Positions 5,365-12,439 of a DNA stretch of 16,141 nucleotides are shown piece by piece. Both the position numbers and the translations under genes were made by a program. Under the pieces are notes generated by a model. The model was not told the DNA's origin. It was given only the letters and a program-made list of their open reading frames with translations, and searched no databases. The number at the start of each line of letters is the position of its first letter. Within the stretch, counting starts at the first letter, position 1. This stretch comes from CF-161 sp035259145 (GTDB lineage: Bacteria; Chloroflexota; Dormibacteria; Dormibacterales; Dormibacteraceae): positions 1-16,141 of the forward strand of contig DATFWQ010000190.1 in NCBI GenBank assembly GCA_035259145.1. The letters run 5' to 3'.

Positions 5365-6726
5365 ATGAAGAAGGTCTTGCTCGCCGAAGCTGACATCCCG
5401 GAGCGCTGGTACAACATCCTGCCCGACCTTCCGGAACCGCCCTCGCCCTACCTGCACCCAGCGACCTTGCAGCCCCTGGGACCAGCCGACCTCGCCCCCA
5501 TCTTCCCTCAGGCGATCATCGCCCAGGAAGTGTCTCAGGACCGCTGGATCGAGATCCCGGAACAAGTGCGTGAGGTCTATCGCATCTGGCGGCCCAGCCC
5601 TCTTTATCGTGCCGACCGCCTGGAGAAGGCCCTCGACACGCCAGCCCGGATCTATTTCAAGTACGAGGGCGGCTCGCCGGCCGGCTCGCACAAGCCGAAC
5701 ACGGCGGTGGCCCAGGCCTACTACAACGCCCAGGAGGGCGTTAAGCGGCTGACCACCGAGACCGGCGCTGGGCAGTGGGGATCCGCACTGGCTCTCGCCG
5801 GCTCGTTCTTCGGGCTCGAAGTCACCGTCTACATGGTCAGGGTCTCCTACGAGCAGAAACCCTACCGGCGGGTGCTGATGGAAACCTGGGGAGCGACCGT
5901 TCACCGATCTCCGACCGACCTGACCAACTCGGGTCGCTCGGTCCTGGCCAGAGACCCCGATTCCCCCGGCAGCCTGGGTATCGCGATCTCCGAGGCAGTC
6001 GAGGACGCCGCCACGCGCGAGGACTCTAAGTACTCGCTCGGTTCAGTCGTGAATCACGTGCTGCTGCACCAGACCGTGATCGGCATCGAGGCCAAGAAGC
6101 AGATGGAGATGGCCGGTGAGTATCCCGACGTGGTGATCGGGTGCGTCGGTGGCGGCTCGAACTACGCGGGCCTCTCTTACCCGTTCATGGCGGACAAGCT
6201 GTCTGGAGCGCGGCCGGGCACGCGGTTCATCGCCGCCGAACCAGCCGCCTGCCCGACCCTGACCCGCGGCATCTACGCCTATGACTTCGGCGACACCGCT
6301 GGTGTCGGCCCGGTTGTCCAGATGCATACGCTGGGACACAACTTCGTGCCCGACCCGATCCATGCAGGCGGCCTCCGTTACCACGGGGACGCGCCTTCCC
6401 TCTGCGTGCTGGTCAGGCGCGGGCTGATGGAGGCACGAGCCTATGCTCAAAACGAGTGCTTCGCCGAGGCGGTCCGGTTCGCACGGTCGGAGGGCTTTCT
6501 GCCCGCGCCCGAGCCGTCTCACGCGCTGCGTGCCGTGGCTGAGGAGGCGGCTGCAGCGCGCGAGGCTGGGGATTCGCGCGTGATCCTCTTCGGAATGTGC
6601 GGCCACGGCCACTTCGACATGTCCGCCTACGAGGCCTTTCTGGCAGGCCGCCTCGAGGACCTGGAGCTGCCGCAGCCACGTATCGACGAGGCCGTGAAGG
6701 AGCTGCCGAAGACGCCGGTGGCGTAG
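5365..6726 (+). CDS. trpB: Tryptophan synthase beta chain, TrpB2 type
   Basis: The 453-residue PLP enzyme condenses indole with L-serine to give L-tryptophan. The length, the N-terminal ERWYNILPDLP and HPATLQPLGPADLAPIFP segment and the RWIEIPEQVREVYRIWRPSPLYRA block mark the long TrpB2 subgroup rather than the ~400-residue TrpB1. PLP-binding Lys110 lies in SPAGSHKPNTA, the catalytic Glu132 in LTTETGAGQWG, and the phosphate-binding loop is GGGSN (262-266). No trpA or other trp gene is nearby, which is common for TrpB2; such enzymes often act alone, for example in indole salvage. ATG at 5365 is preferred over an upstream ATG at 5320 because AGGAGGGG lies at ideal spacing before it. The gene converges on the LiaF-like gene with a 33-bp gap. 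Confidence 0.95.
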   Translation: MKKVLLAEADIPERWYNILPDLPEPPSPYLHPATLQPLGPADLAPIFPQAIIAQEVSQDRWIEIPEQVREVYRIWRPSPLYRADRLEKALDTPARIYFKYEGGSPAGSHKPNTAVAQAYYNAQEGVKRLTTETGAGQWGSALALAGSFFGLEVTVYMVRVSYEQKPYRRVLMETWGATVHRSPTDLTNSGRSVLARDPDSPGSLGIAISEAVEDAATREDSKYSLGSVVNHVLLHQTVIGIEAKKQMEMAGEYPDVVIGCVGGGSNYAGLSYPFMADKLSGARPGTRFIAAEPAACPTLTRGIYAYDFGDTAGVGPVVQMHTLGHNFVPDPIHAGGLRYHGDAPSLCVLVRRGLMEARAYAQNECFAEAVRFARSEGFLPAPEPSHALRAVAEEAAAAREAGDSRVILFGMCGHGHFDMSAYEAFLAGRLEDLELPQPRIDEAVKELPKTPVA

Positions 6727-6744
6727 GGCCCGGCCAGCGCGGAT

Positions 6745-6804
6745 GGAACTGCATGTTCGTCAGGGGCTGTTCTTGGCCTCGACGCCCCCGAACATCGCAG
6801 TTCC
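6745..6804. terminator. Long inverted repeat between convergent genes
   Basis: GGAACTGCATGTTCG (6745-6759) pairs with CGAACATCGCAGTTCC (6789-6804) with a single-base bulge, and GGGGC (6763-6767) with GCCCC (6784-6788) extends the stem inside. The right arm lies in the last codons of the LiaF-like gene, and the left arm sits just past its stop codon and 19 bp past the trpB2 stop. A TTT follows on the plus strand. It probably serves as a bidirectional transcription end. Confidence 0.55.
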
Positions 6805-7434
6805 TTTGATCCTCAGCTGAGGACCGGCCTGGGCACCGCCGTGCGAGGTCTTATCTTCGAAGCTGCCGAAGATGGGGACGCCGCTGAACGCGACCGGCCA
6901 CCCCACCGGCACGATCACCTGCGCGCCACCGAAGGCGGTCATCACGTCCACATCAGCTCCTTCAGGGGCAAGCTTCGCCTGCCGCAGGTCGAGCGTCACG
7001 CCGCCGAAGAACGCCGTCAATGACGCACCTCGAAAGTGCTGCGACTCACTGATGACGCGCTGGCCGCCAAAAACCGAGAAGGCCTGTGCCTGGTCTCGTT
7101 GATCGGTCTGGTGCTGACCGGCGCGTGTGACGACCCCGGCCAGGAACAGGACTCCGACCGCGATGAGGACGATGGGCCAGAACAGCTCCCATGCGTTGGC
7201 CGGCAACAGGTGCAGACTCGCCGCCAGCAGGATCAGGCCGACCAACACGACGATGGCTGCCCCGATGTGGGCGCGGCGGGTCACCGCCATCTGAAGCACG
7301 CCCGCGGCGATGATCACAAGTGGCCATAAGGCCGCGATCACCGTGCCCGCCGGAGCGACGCCGAACCTGTCGAGCAGAAAGACGATCCCAAGCGCAATCA
7401 GGATGCCGCCGACCAGCAGTCGACCGGGGTTCAT
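6760..7434 (-). CDS. LiaF-like membrane protein (DUF5668 plus cell-wall-active antibiotic response domain)
   Basis: The 224-residue protein starts MNPGRLLVGGILIALGIVFLLDRFG and has four predicted membrane helices in the first ~110 residues. The second is TVIAALWPLVIIAAGVLQMA, the third AHIGAAIVVLVGLILLAASL, and the fourth AWELFWPIVLIAVGVLFLAGVV. A soluble beta-rich C-terminal domain follows, beginning AFSVFGGQRVISESQHFRGASLTAFFGGVTLDLR and ending LRIKGTAMFGGVEAKN, the repeated F-GG pattern of the LiaF / DUF2154 family. In Bacillus, LiaF restrains the LiaSR envelope-stress system, but no histidine kinase or response regulator lies here and many homologues lack partners. The frame is open further to a TTG at 7515 (27 more residues). 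I prefer ATG at 7434 because the family normally starts there, although neither start has a clear Shine-Dalgarno. Confidence 0.85.
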   Translation of the reverse strand: MNPGRLLVGGILIALGIVFLLDRFGVAPAGTVIAALWPLVIIAAGVLQMAVTRRAHIGAAIVVLVGLILLAASLHLLPANAWELFWPIVLIAVGVLFLAGVVTRAGQHQTDQRDQAQAFSVFGGQRVISESQHFRGASLTAFFGGVTLDLRQAKLAPEGADVDVMTAFGGAQVIVPVGWPVAFSGVPIFGSFEDKTSHGGAQAGPQLRIKGTAMFGGVEAKNSP

Positions 7435-7578
7435 GCCGGGAATGAATGATAGATCTCGGTGACCGCTGATCGGGCTGAACTTCGCTTCCAACGACGCCAA
7501 CGTCCTCGTTTGCAAAGAGCGCCGAAACTCGACCTGGACCTCCAGGTGGGGCAGGTCGCGGTGATTCCGGCGTTCCGC

Positions 7579-8367
7579 TCAGCGCCGCCCGGGCAGCCCG
7601 GCAGAGCTGTCGGCAGCCTCGATCCTCGCGAGGTCTGCGCGCAGCCAGTGCTCGCTGTTAGCGACGTGGGCCGCGGACACGATCCGGGCCAGTTCGGGAT
7701 CGCGCGCCACGATCGCCTCGTAGATCCGCGTGTGTTCAGCCCGCGTCTCGTCCAGCGCCCCCTTCTCGAGCCGCCCCCGCCACACGCGGGCCCGCATCGT
7801 CCTGGTGGAGAGGCCCTCCAGCAAAGAGCTGAGTACCGAGTTACCGGCTGCCTGCGCGACAACAGCGTGGAAAGCGGCATCCGCCTCGACCTGATCCTCC
7901 ACGCTGGTCGCCGCCGTCATTCGGTCCAGCTCGCGACGCAGTGCGGCGCGGCCCTCCTCGTCCATTCTCACAGCGGCGAGCGCGCCAGCGACCGGCTCCA
8001 GGATGCGGCGGACCTCGAACAGCTCGACGACCGTCTTGTCGGCCAGCAGGTGGGCCACAAAGCGGGTCGACTCCAGGAGGAGGTCCGGCTCCAGGCTCGT
8101 TACGTAGGTCCCATCGCCCTGGCGCACCTCGAGCACGCGAACGAGCGAAAGGGCGCGCACCGCCTCCCTGAGGGAGTTGCGAGAGATACCCAACCGGGCG
8201 GCCAGCTCCGCCTCTCGCGGCAGCCGCGTGCCCGGCCCCCACTCGCCCGAAATGATCATCTGCCGGATCCGCTCGATCGCATCGTCGGTGACGCTGGCAT
8301 TCCGGCCGCTCCTTCCGTCGCGGGGCCGGCTCGCCCTGGACCGTCGATCCCCTTCAGATAACACCAT
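7579..8367 (-). CDS. FadR-subfamily GntR transcriptional regulator (FCD domain)
   Basis: The 262-residue regulator has an N-terminal winged helix-turn-helix at about residues 27-91 (DDAIERIRQMIISGEWGPGTRLP, then ELAARLGISRNSLREAVRAL and the wing GDGTYVTS). The all-helical FCD ligand-binding domain follows. Asp163, His167, His212 and His234 fit the FCD metal-binding set, so a metal-coordinated carboxylate effector is likely. FadR-type regulators commonly control uptake and breakdown of sugar acids. Divergent position from the transporter and fuconate dehydratase operon suggests it represses that operon and responds to L-fuconate or a product; this is inference. ATG at 8367 is chosen. The frame extends to 8466, but the added residues are not regulator-like and would overlap the opposing promoter. 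The Shine-Dalgarno is weak. Confidence 0.92.
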   Translation of the reverse strand: MVLSEGDRRSRASRPRDGRSGRNASVTDDAIERIRQMIISGEWGPGTRLPREAELAARLGISRNSLREAVRALSLVRVLEVRQGDGTYVTSLEPDLLLESTRFVAHLLADKTVVELFEVRRILEPVAGALAAVRMDEEGRAALRRELDRMTAATSVEDQVEADAAFHAVVAQAAGNSVLSSLLEGLSTRTMRARVWRGRLEKGALDETRAEHTRIYEAIVARDPELARIVSAAHVANSEHWLRADLARIEAADSSAGLPGRR

Positions 8368-8410
8368 CTGGTGGAGATTGTGACCTATTCGAGTGCGTCC
8401 AGTGCAGGAG

Positions 8411-8495
8411 ACATCGGATGAAGTTCCCGTCAGGGCCCTGGTAGGCGCCAAAATCGAGCTTGACAAACATCGGATGATCGGTTAAACATCCGACT
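8411..8495. promoter_or_regulatory. Repeated ACATC(G/C)GA boxes, candidate operator of the FadR-type regulator
   Basis: ACATCGGATG occurs at 8411-8420 and again at 8467-8476, and a variant ACATCCGACT at 8486-8495. The core CATCGGATG is a near-palindrome (CATC-G-GATG). The last two begin 19 bp apart, about two helical turns, and flank or overlap the -10 region of the plus-strand promoter, which would suit repression. They lie in the intergenic region shared by the regulator and the operon. Confidence 0.5.
8460..8488 (+). promoter_or_regulatory. Promoter of the sugar transport / fuconate operon
   Basis: TTGACA (8460-8465), a perfect -35 hexamer, is separated by 17 bp from TAAACA (8483-8488), an AT-rich -10 match in otherwise GC-rich sequence. 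It is about 155 bp upstream of the solute-binding protein ATG. That leader (8489-8642) holds no open gene. Confidence 0.55.
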
Positions 8496-8642
8496 AATCG
8501 ATGGCCGCACGCATGACCGGCGCTCGAACCTGGGACGTGCGTTTCGACGTCGGCGACACCTGCCGGCTCCAATGCGGGAGCCCAGACCCGGTCAGACCGG
8601 CGGCCTAAGTCGTCTCGACCAAGAGCAGAGGGGTTAAGGAGT

Positions 8643-10139
8643 ATGAGCCGACGTTTGACACGACTGCTGGCGCTGCTGGTGGGCGTGGGCCTGTTGATCA
8701 TCGCGTGTACGCCAGGGGGGACAAGTTCGACCGGAGCCCGCTTCTCAGGCGTGACGCTCCACGTCGTCACCTTCACCGGCCCCCAGATCGCTGAGCCGCT
8801 GCAGCGGCGCGCTCCGGACTTCCAGAAGGCGAGCGGCGCGAAGGTCGAGGTCATCACTGTCCCGTTTTCGGACCTCTACCAGAAGATCCTCACAGACTTC
8901 GCGACGAAGACGAACTCTTACGACGCCATGGTGTTCGACCCACAGTGGATGGGCGACTACGTCCCGCCGGGCTACCTCGAGGACCTTAGCGATCGGGTCA
9001 AGAAGGACGCGGACCTCCAGTGGAATGACATCGCGCCCTTCTTCCGCGATTTCAGCGCGACCTACAAGGGCCACGTGTACACGGTCCCGCTCGACGGCGA
9101 CTTCCAGATGGTCTACTACCGCAAGGACCTCCTCGACCGGGATGGACTCAAGCCTCCCGAAACGTGGCAGGACTACATCGACATCGCCAAGAGGTACCAG
9201 GGCAAGGACCTGAACGGAGACGGCAAACCCGACTTCGGCTCCTGCGTGGCGATGAAGCGCAGCGCCCAGTCGTACTGGATGTTCATTTCCGTTGCTGCCG
9301 CGTACCTGCAGAGCCAGGGCACGTCGCAGGGCACTTTCTTCAACACCGACAACATGCAGCCCCTCATGAACAATGAAGGGACCGCTGCCGCGCTCGACGT
9401 CTACAAGCAGATTTCAAAGCTCGGTCCGCCGGACCAGTTGAACAACGACGTCGGCGACTCCCGCGGCCTGTTCGTGTCCGGCCGCTGCGCGCTCTCCATC
9501 GACTGGGGCGACATCGGCCCGCTCGCGGTAGACAAGACGCAATCCACCGTCCAGGATAAGGTCGGAGCTGTGATCCTGCCCGGCTCGAAGCGCGTGCTGG
9601 ATCGCTCGACCGGAGCCCTTGTCGACTGCGACTCGAAGACATGCCCCAAGGCGATCAACGGCGTGAACCACTCGCCCTTCGCCGCGTTCGGCGGCTGGTC
9701 TGGCGCGATCAACAAGGCGAGGCCGGACAAGACCAAGGACGCCGCGTTCGCGTTCCTGTCATATATGTCTCAGCCTGCGCAATCCAGTCTCGACGTCACG
9801 ATCGGGAAGACGGGCTTCAACCCGTACCGCAACTCGCACTTCACCAACCTTGACCCGTGGTTGAAATCGGGCATGAGCCAGCAGGCTGCCAAGGACTATC
9901 TCGGCGCCATCGAAGCCAGCTTGAAGAGCCCGAACATGGTGCTGGACCTCCGGGTCCCGCAGTCGGCCTTCTACGAGGGCACGGCGCTGGACACGGCGCT
10001 CGCGCAGTACCTGGCCGGCGAGCTGACCCTCGAACAGACCATGAGGCAGATCACGGACCAGTGGAACAAGAAGACTGACGAGATCGGCCGCCAGTCGCAG
10101 CTCGAGGCCTACAAAGCCAGCCTGAACGTCACGAGATAG
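8643..10139 (+). CDS. Carbohydrate ABC transporter substrate-binding lipoprotein (family 1)
   Basis: The 498-residue protein begins with a lipoprotein signal, MSRRLTRLLALLVGVGLLIIAC, with the lipidated Cys at residue 22, so it is anchored outside the membrane. The mature part is a family 1 solute-binding protein: VTFTGPQIAEPLQRRAPDFQKASGAKVEVITVPFSDLYQKILTDFA, then YDAMVFDPQWMGDYVPPGYLEDLSD and VYTVPLDGDFQMVYYRKDLLD. The C-terminal lobe contains AFGGWSGAINKARPDKTKDAAFAFLSYMS. An NGDGKPDFG loop resembles an EF-hand-type calcium loop, and four Cys in the mature region (GSCVA, GRCALS, VDCDSKTC) could form disulfides. It is longer than typical (~420-450). AAGGAG ends only one base before the ATG, an unusually short spacing. 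It is the only binding protein in the window, so both permease pairs might depend on it. Confidence 0.93.
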   Translation: MSRRLTRLLALLVGVGLLIIACTPGGTSSTGARFSGVTLHVVTFTGPQIAEPLQRRAPDFQKASGAKVEVITVPFSDLYQKILTDFATKTNSYDAMVFDPQWMGDYVPPGYLEDLSDRVKKDADLQWNDIAPFFRDFSATYKGHVYTVPLDGDFQMVYYRKDLLDRDGLKPPETWQDYIDIAKRYQGKDLNGDGKPDFGSCVAMKRSAQSYWMFISVAAAYLQSQGTSQGTFFNTDNMQPLMNNEGTAAALDVYKQISKLGPPDQLNNDVGDSRGLFVSGRCALSIDWGDIGPLAVDKTQSTVQDKVGAVILPGSKRVLDRSTGALVDCDSKTCPKAINGVNHSPFAAFGGWSGAINKARPDKTKDAAFAFLSYMSQPAQSSLDVTIGKTGFNPYRNSHFTNLDPWLKSGMSQQAAKDYLGAIEASLKSPNMVLDLRVPQSAFYEGTALDTALAQYLAGELTLEQTMRQITDQWNKKTDEIGRQSQLEAYKASLNVTR

Positions 10140-10169
10140 ACGCGAGCCAAAGACCAACCGGTAGGCAGC

Positions 10170-10198
10170 GCAAGGCCCGCCCCCAGTGCGGGCCTTGC
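10170..10198 (+). terminator. Intercistronic hairpin after the solute-binding protein gene
   Basis: GCAAGGCCCGC and GCGGGCCTTGC make a perfect 11-bp stem with a 7-base loop. It is 30 bp beyond the stop codon and has no T-run. It probably attenuates read-through or protects the upstream mRNA, giving excess binding protein over permeases, as is common in such operons. Confidence 0.65.
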
Positions 10199-10233
10199 AG
10201 CTCCACCGGTGATTCGGGCCCCGCAACGAGCCG

Positions 10234-11397
10234 ATGAGAAAAGTCCCCTTCACGATGAGCGGCGAAGCCACGACACGCCCGGTTCCCCTGGCCGCGCAGT
10301 GGCGTCCACTCACCGACCGCCTTGACCGCCTCGCCGGGCCGGTATTCATCCTGCCGGCTGTTCTGGTCATCCTCGCGTTCTCGATCTTCCCGCTCCTGGC
10401 TTCGCTGTACGTGTCCCTTTCGCGTCTCAGCTTCTCTGAAGGCGGAGTCCAGCTCAGGTTCGTCGGCCTGGACAACTACGCGAAGCTCGTGGTCGGGATC
10501 GACCGGGCGCACTTCCTCGGAGTGACCAGGGCGATCACTCCAGTCAGCGCCGCCATCCTCGCCGCCGTCTACGCCGGATTCGTCTACCTCCTTGTGCGCT
10601 ACGCGCGCAGCCGGGGTCGCACTGCGCTCGGGCTGGCCGGCCGCTCGCTCGTGGCGCTGATCGGCGGGGCTGGAGTCTGGTTGGTCGTCGACACGATCCT
10701 CACCAGCGGTCGCCCCGGGACACTCGTCGTCACGATCATCTACGTCGGTGTCGACGTAAGCGTCCAGTACCTTCTCGCACTCGGTCTGGCGCTGCTCGTC
10801 GTTCAGCGCCTCCCGGGCCGCCGCTTCTTCAGGGTGGTGTTTCTGCTCCCGATGATGATCACGCCGGTGGGCGTCGCCTACCTGTTCCGGATGCTCACCG
10901 ACACGAGCAAGGGGCCGCTCTATCCACTCTGGACACATTTCGGTCTGGCCGACGTCTCCTGGGTCACCAACCCGTGGGGCGCACGCCTGGCAGTGATGAT
11001 CGGCGACGTCTGGCAGTGGACGCCATTCATCTTCATCGTGCTCGTCGCGGCCCTCGAGAGCCTGCCGGTCGAGCTGTTCGAGGCCGCTAAAGTCGATGGC
11101 GCGAACCGCTGGCAGGTGTTCTGGGAGGTCACGTTCCCGCAGATCCTGCCCGCCACGTCGACGGTCGTGCTCATCCGGCTCATCGAGGCCTTCAAGATCG
11201 TCGACCTCCCCAACGTGCTCACCAACGGCGGCCCGGGAACGGCTACTGAATCGCTCACACTCCACGCCTACACCATCTGGCGGGCACTCGACATCGGCGG
11301 ATCCGCCGCCATCGCCTACATGCTGCTCTTCGTCGTCACGTTCATCGGCATCACGTACGTGAACCTTTTCCGCCGCCGCGTGGTGGCAATGGCCTGA
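10234..11397 (+). CDS. ABC transporter permease, MalF type, with two-helix insertion
   Basis: The 387-residue inner-membrane permease of a carbohydrate ABC importer has the MalF-type N-terminal layout, GPVFILPAVLVILAFSIFPLLASLYVSLS, then FVGLDNYAKL. Its EAA loop, EAAKVDGANRWQVFWEVTFPQILP (283-306), docks on the ATPase, and the conserved LTNGGPGTATESLTLHAY is at 329-346. It is about 80 residues longer than usual. The excess lies between the first periplasmic segment and the QYLLALGLALLV helix and holds two extra hydrophobic stretches (about 105-123 and 137-157). ATG at 10234 has no clear Shine-Dalgarno; an in-frame ATG at 10255 is possible. Five bases separate it from the next permease. Confidence 0.93.
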   Translation: MRKVPFTMSGEATTRPVPLAAQWRPLTDRLDRLAGPVFILPAVLVILAFSIFPLLASLYVSLSRLSFSEGGVQLRFVGLDNYAKLVVGIDRAHFLGVTRAITPVSAAILAAVYAGFVYLLVRYARSRGRTALGLAGRSLVALIGGAGVWLVVDTILTSGRPGTLVVTIIYVGVDVSVQYLLALGLALLVVQRLPGRRFFRVVFLLPMMITPVGVAYLFRMLTDTSKGPLYPLWTHFGLADVSWVTNPWGARLAVMIGDVWQWTPFIFIVLVAALESLPVELFEAAKVDGANRWQVFWEVTFPQILPATSTVVLIRLIEAFKIVDLPNVLTNGGPGTATESLTLHAYTIWRALDIGGSAAIAYMLLFVVTFIGITYVNLFRRRVVAMA

Positions 11398-11402
11398 AAC
11401 CG

Positions 11403-12437
11403 ATGGCACTAGCGCGAGGTGGGCGCCGCAGGGCCTCGATTTCCAGGCCGTCACTGCCCACCATGGCCGTTTCCTATGTCCTCCTGGGCGCATGGGCCGT
11501 GGTGGTCCTGTTCCCGCTGTACTGGCTGGTCGTCACCTCACTCAAGACCCCGCTTGAGGTCAACAGCGGTCCCTTCTACCTGCCCTTTCGCGACTTCAAA
11601 CCTACCCTCGAGTCGTGGCGTTACATCTTCGTCGACCTTCGTGAGGACACGTTTCGTCCGTATCTCAACACGGTGGTGGTTGGCCTCACGAGCACAGCCC
11701 TCACGCTGCTCCTGGGCTCGATGGCGGCGTATGGCCTCGTCCGCATGCGGTACCGGGTTCGTCTCGGCGCCGTCGCGTCGTTCGTCGCCGCGCTTGCCGT
11801 CGCCGTAGCTGCCGTGGTCGCCGGTGCGCCGTGGCAGCTCGCGGTGATCGGCGGCGTCATGCTGTTCCTGCTCCTCCTGCAGACGGTCGCGCGCCGGTCC
11901 CGGAGAGCGCTGGGTAACGACGACATCGCGTTCTGGATGATCTCGCAGCGAATGCTGCCCCCGGTCGCCGTGGTGATCCCGATCTTCATCTTCTTCCAGC
12001 AGCTGGGCCTGCTCGACACCTGGCCGGCGCTGATCATCGCCTACATGGCTTCTCACCTGCCGATCGTCGTCTGGCTCATGCGCGACTACTTCCAGAGTGT
12101 CCCGCTCGAGCTCGAGGAGAGCGCCGCCATCGATGGCGCCTCGCGTTACCGCGTCTTCCGGTCGGTCGTGCTGCCTCTGTCGGTGCCCGGCCTCGTAGCG
12201 ACCTTCCTCTTCGTCCTCGTCTTCGCCTGGAACGAGTACCTCATCGCGCTCTTCCTCACGAGTGCGAACGCTCAGACGCTGCCGCTGACGGTTGCGGCGC
12301 AGAACGCCACGCGCGGGCCGCAGTGGTGGTACATGTCGGTACTGATCCTGATCATGATCGTGCCGGTGATCGCCATGGCTATCGCCCTCGAGCGATACAT
12401 CGCGCGCGGCCTGCTCGTCGGAGCAGTCAAAGGCTAG
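11403..12437 (+). CDS. ABC transporter permease, MalG type, with two-helix insertion
   Basis: The 344-residue MalG-type partner permease starts with a hydrophilic basic tail. It continues with VLLGAWAVVVLFPLYWLVVTSLKTPLEV and the NTVVVGLTSTALTLLLGSMAAYGLVRM helix. The EAA loop is ELEESAAIDGASRYRVFRSVVLPLSVPG (about 236-263), followed by FAWNEYLIALFLT. Typical members have ~280 residues. The extra ~50 residues (about 120-170) form two hydrophobic helices between the AYGLVRMRY helix and NDDIAFWMISQRMLPP, where most homologues have only a short loop. The paired permease upstream has an insertion at the corresponding early core position, suggesting that the two insertions evolved together. The next gene starts 2 bp after its stop codon. 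Confidence 0.93.
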   Translation: MALARGGRRRASISRPSLPTMAVSYVLLGAWAVVVLFPLYWLVVTSLKTPLEVNSGPFYLPFRDFKPTLESWRYIFVDLREDTFRPYLNTVVVGLTSTALTLLLGSMAAYGLVRMRYRVRLGAVASFVAALAVAVAAVVAGAPWQLAVIGGVMLFLLLLQTVARRSRRALGNDDIAFWMISQRMLPPVAVVIPIFIFFQQLGLLDTWPALIIAYMASHLPIVVWLMRDYFQSVPLELEESAAIDGASRYRVFRSVVLPLSVPGLVATFLFVLVFAWNEYLIALFLTSANAQTLPLTVAAQNATRGPQWWYMSVLILIMIVPVIAMAIALERYIARGLLVGAVKG

Positions 12438-12439
12438 CG

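Noticed and set aside
5104..5904. 266-codon open frame on the minus strand
   Set aside because: Antisense to trpB2 and its upstream region, with no recognisable family.
8362..8373. CACCA-TC-TGGTG palindrome as a GntR operator
   Set aside because: It spans the regulator's own start codon and its half-sites face the opposite way from the FadR-type TGGT...ACCA pattern; the repeated ACATC boxes are better candidates.
10129..11493. 454-codon open frame on the minus strand
   Set aside because: Mirror of the permease gene; the product is Asp/Glu/Arg-rich without domains, a usual shadow of membrane-protein genes in GC-rich DNA.
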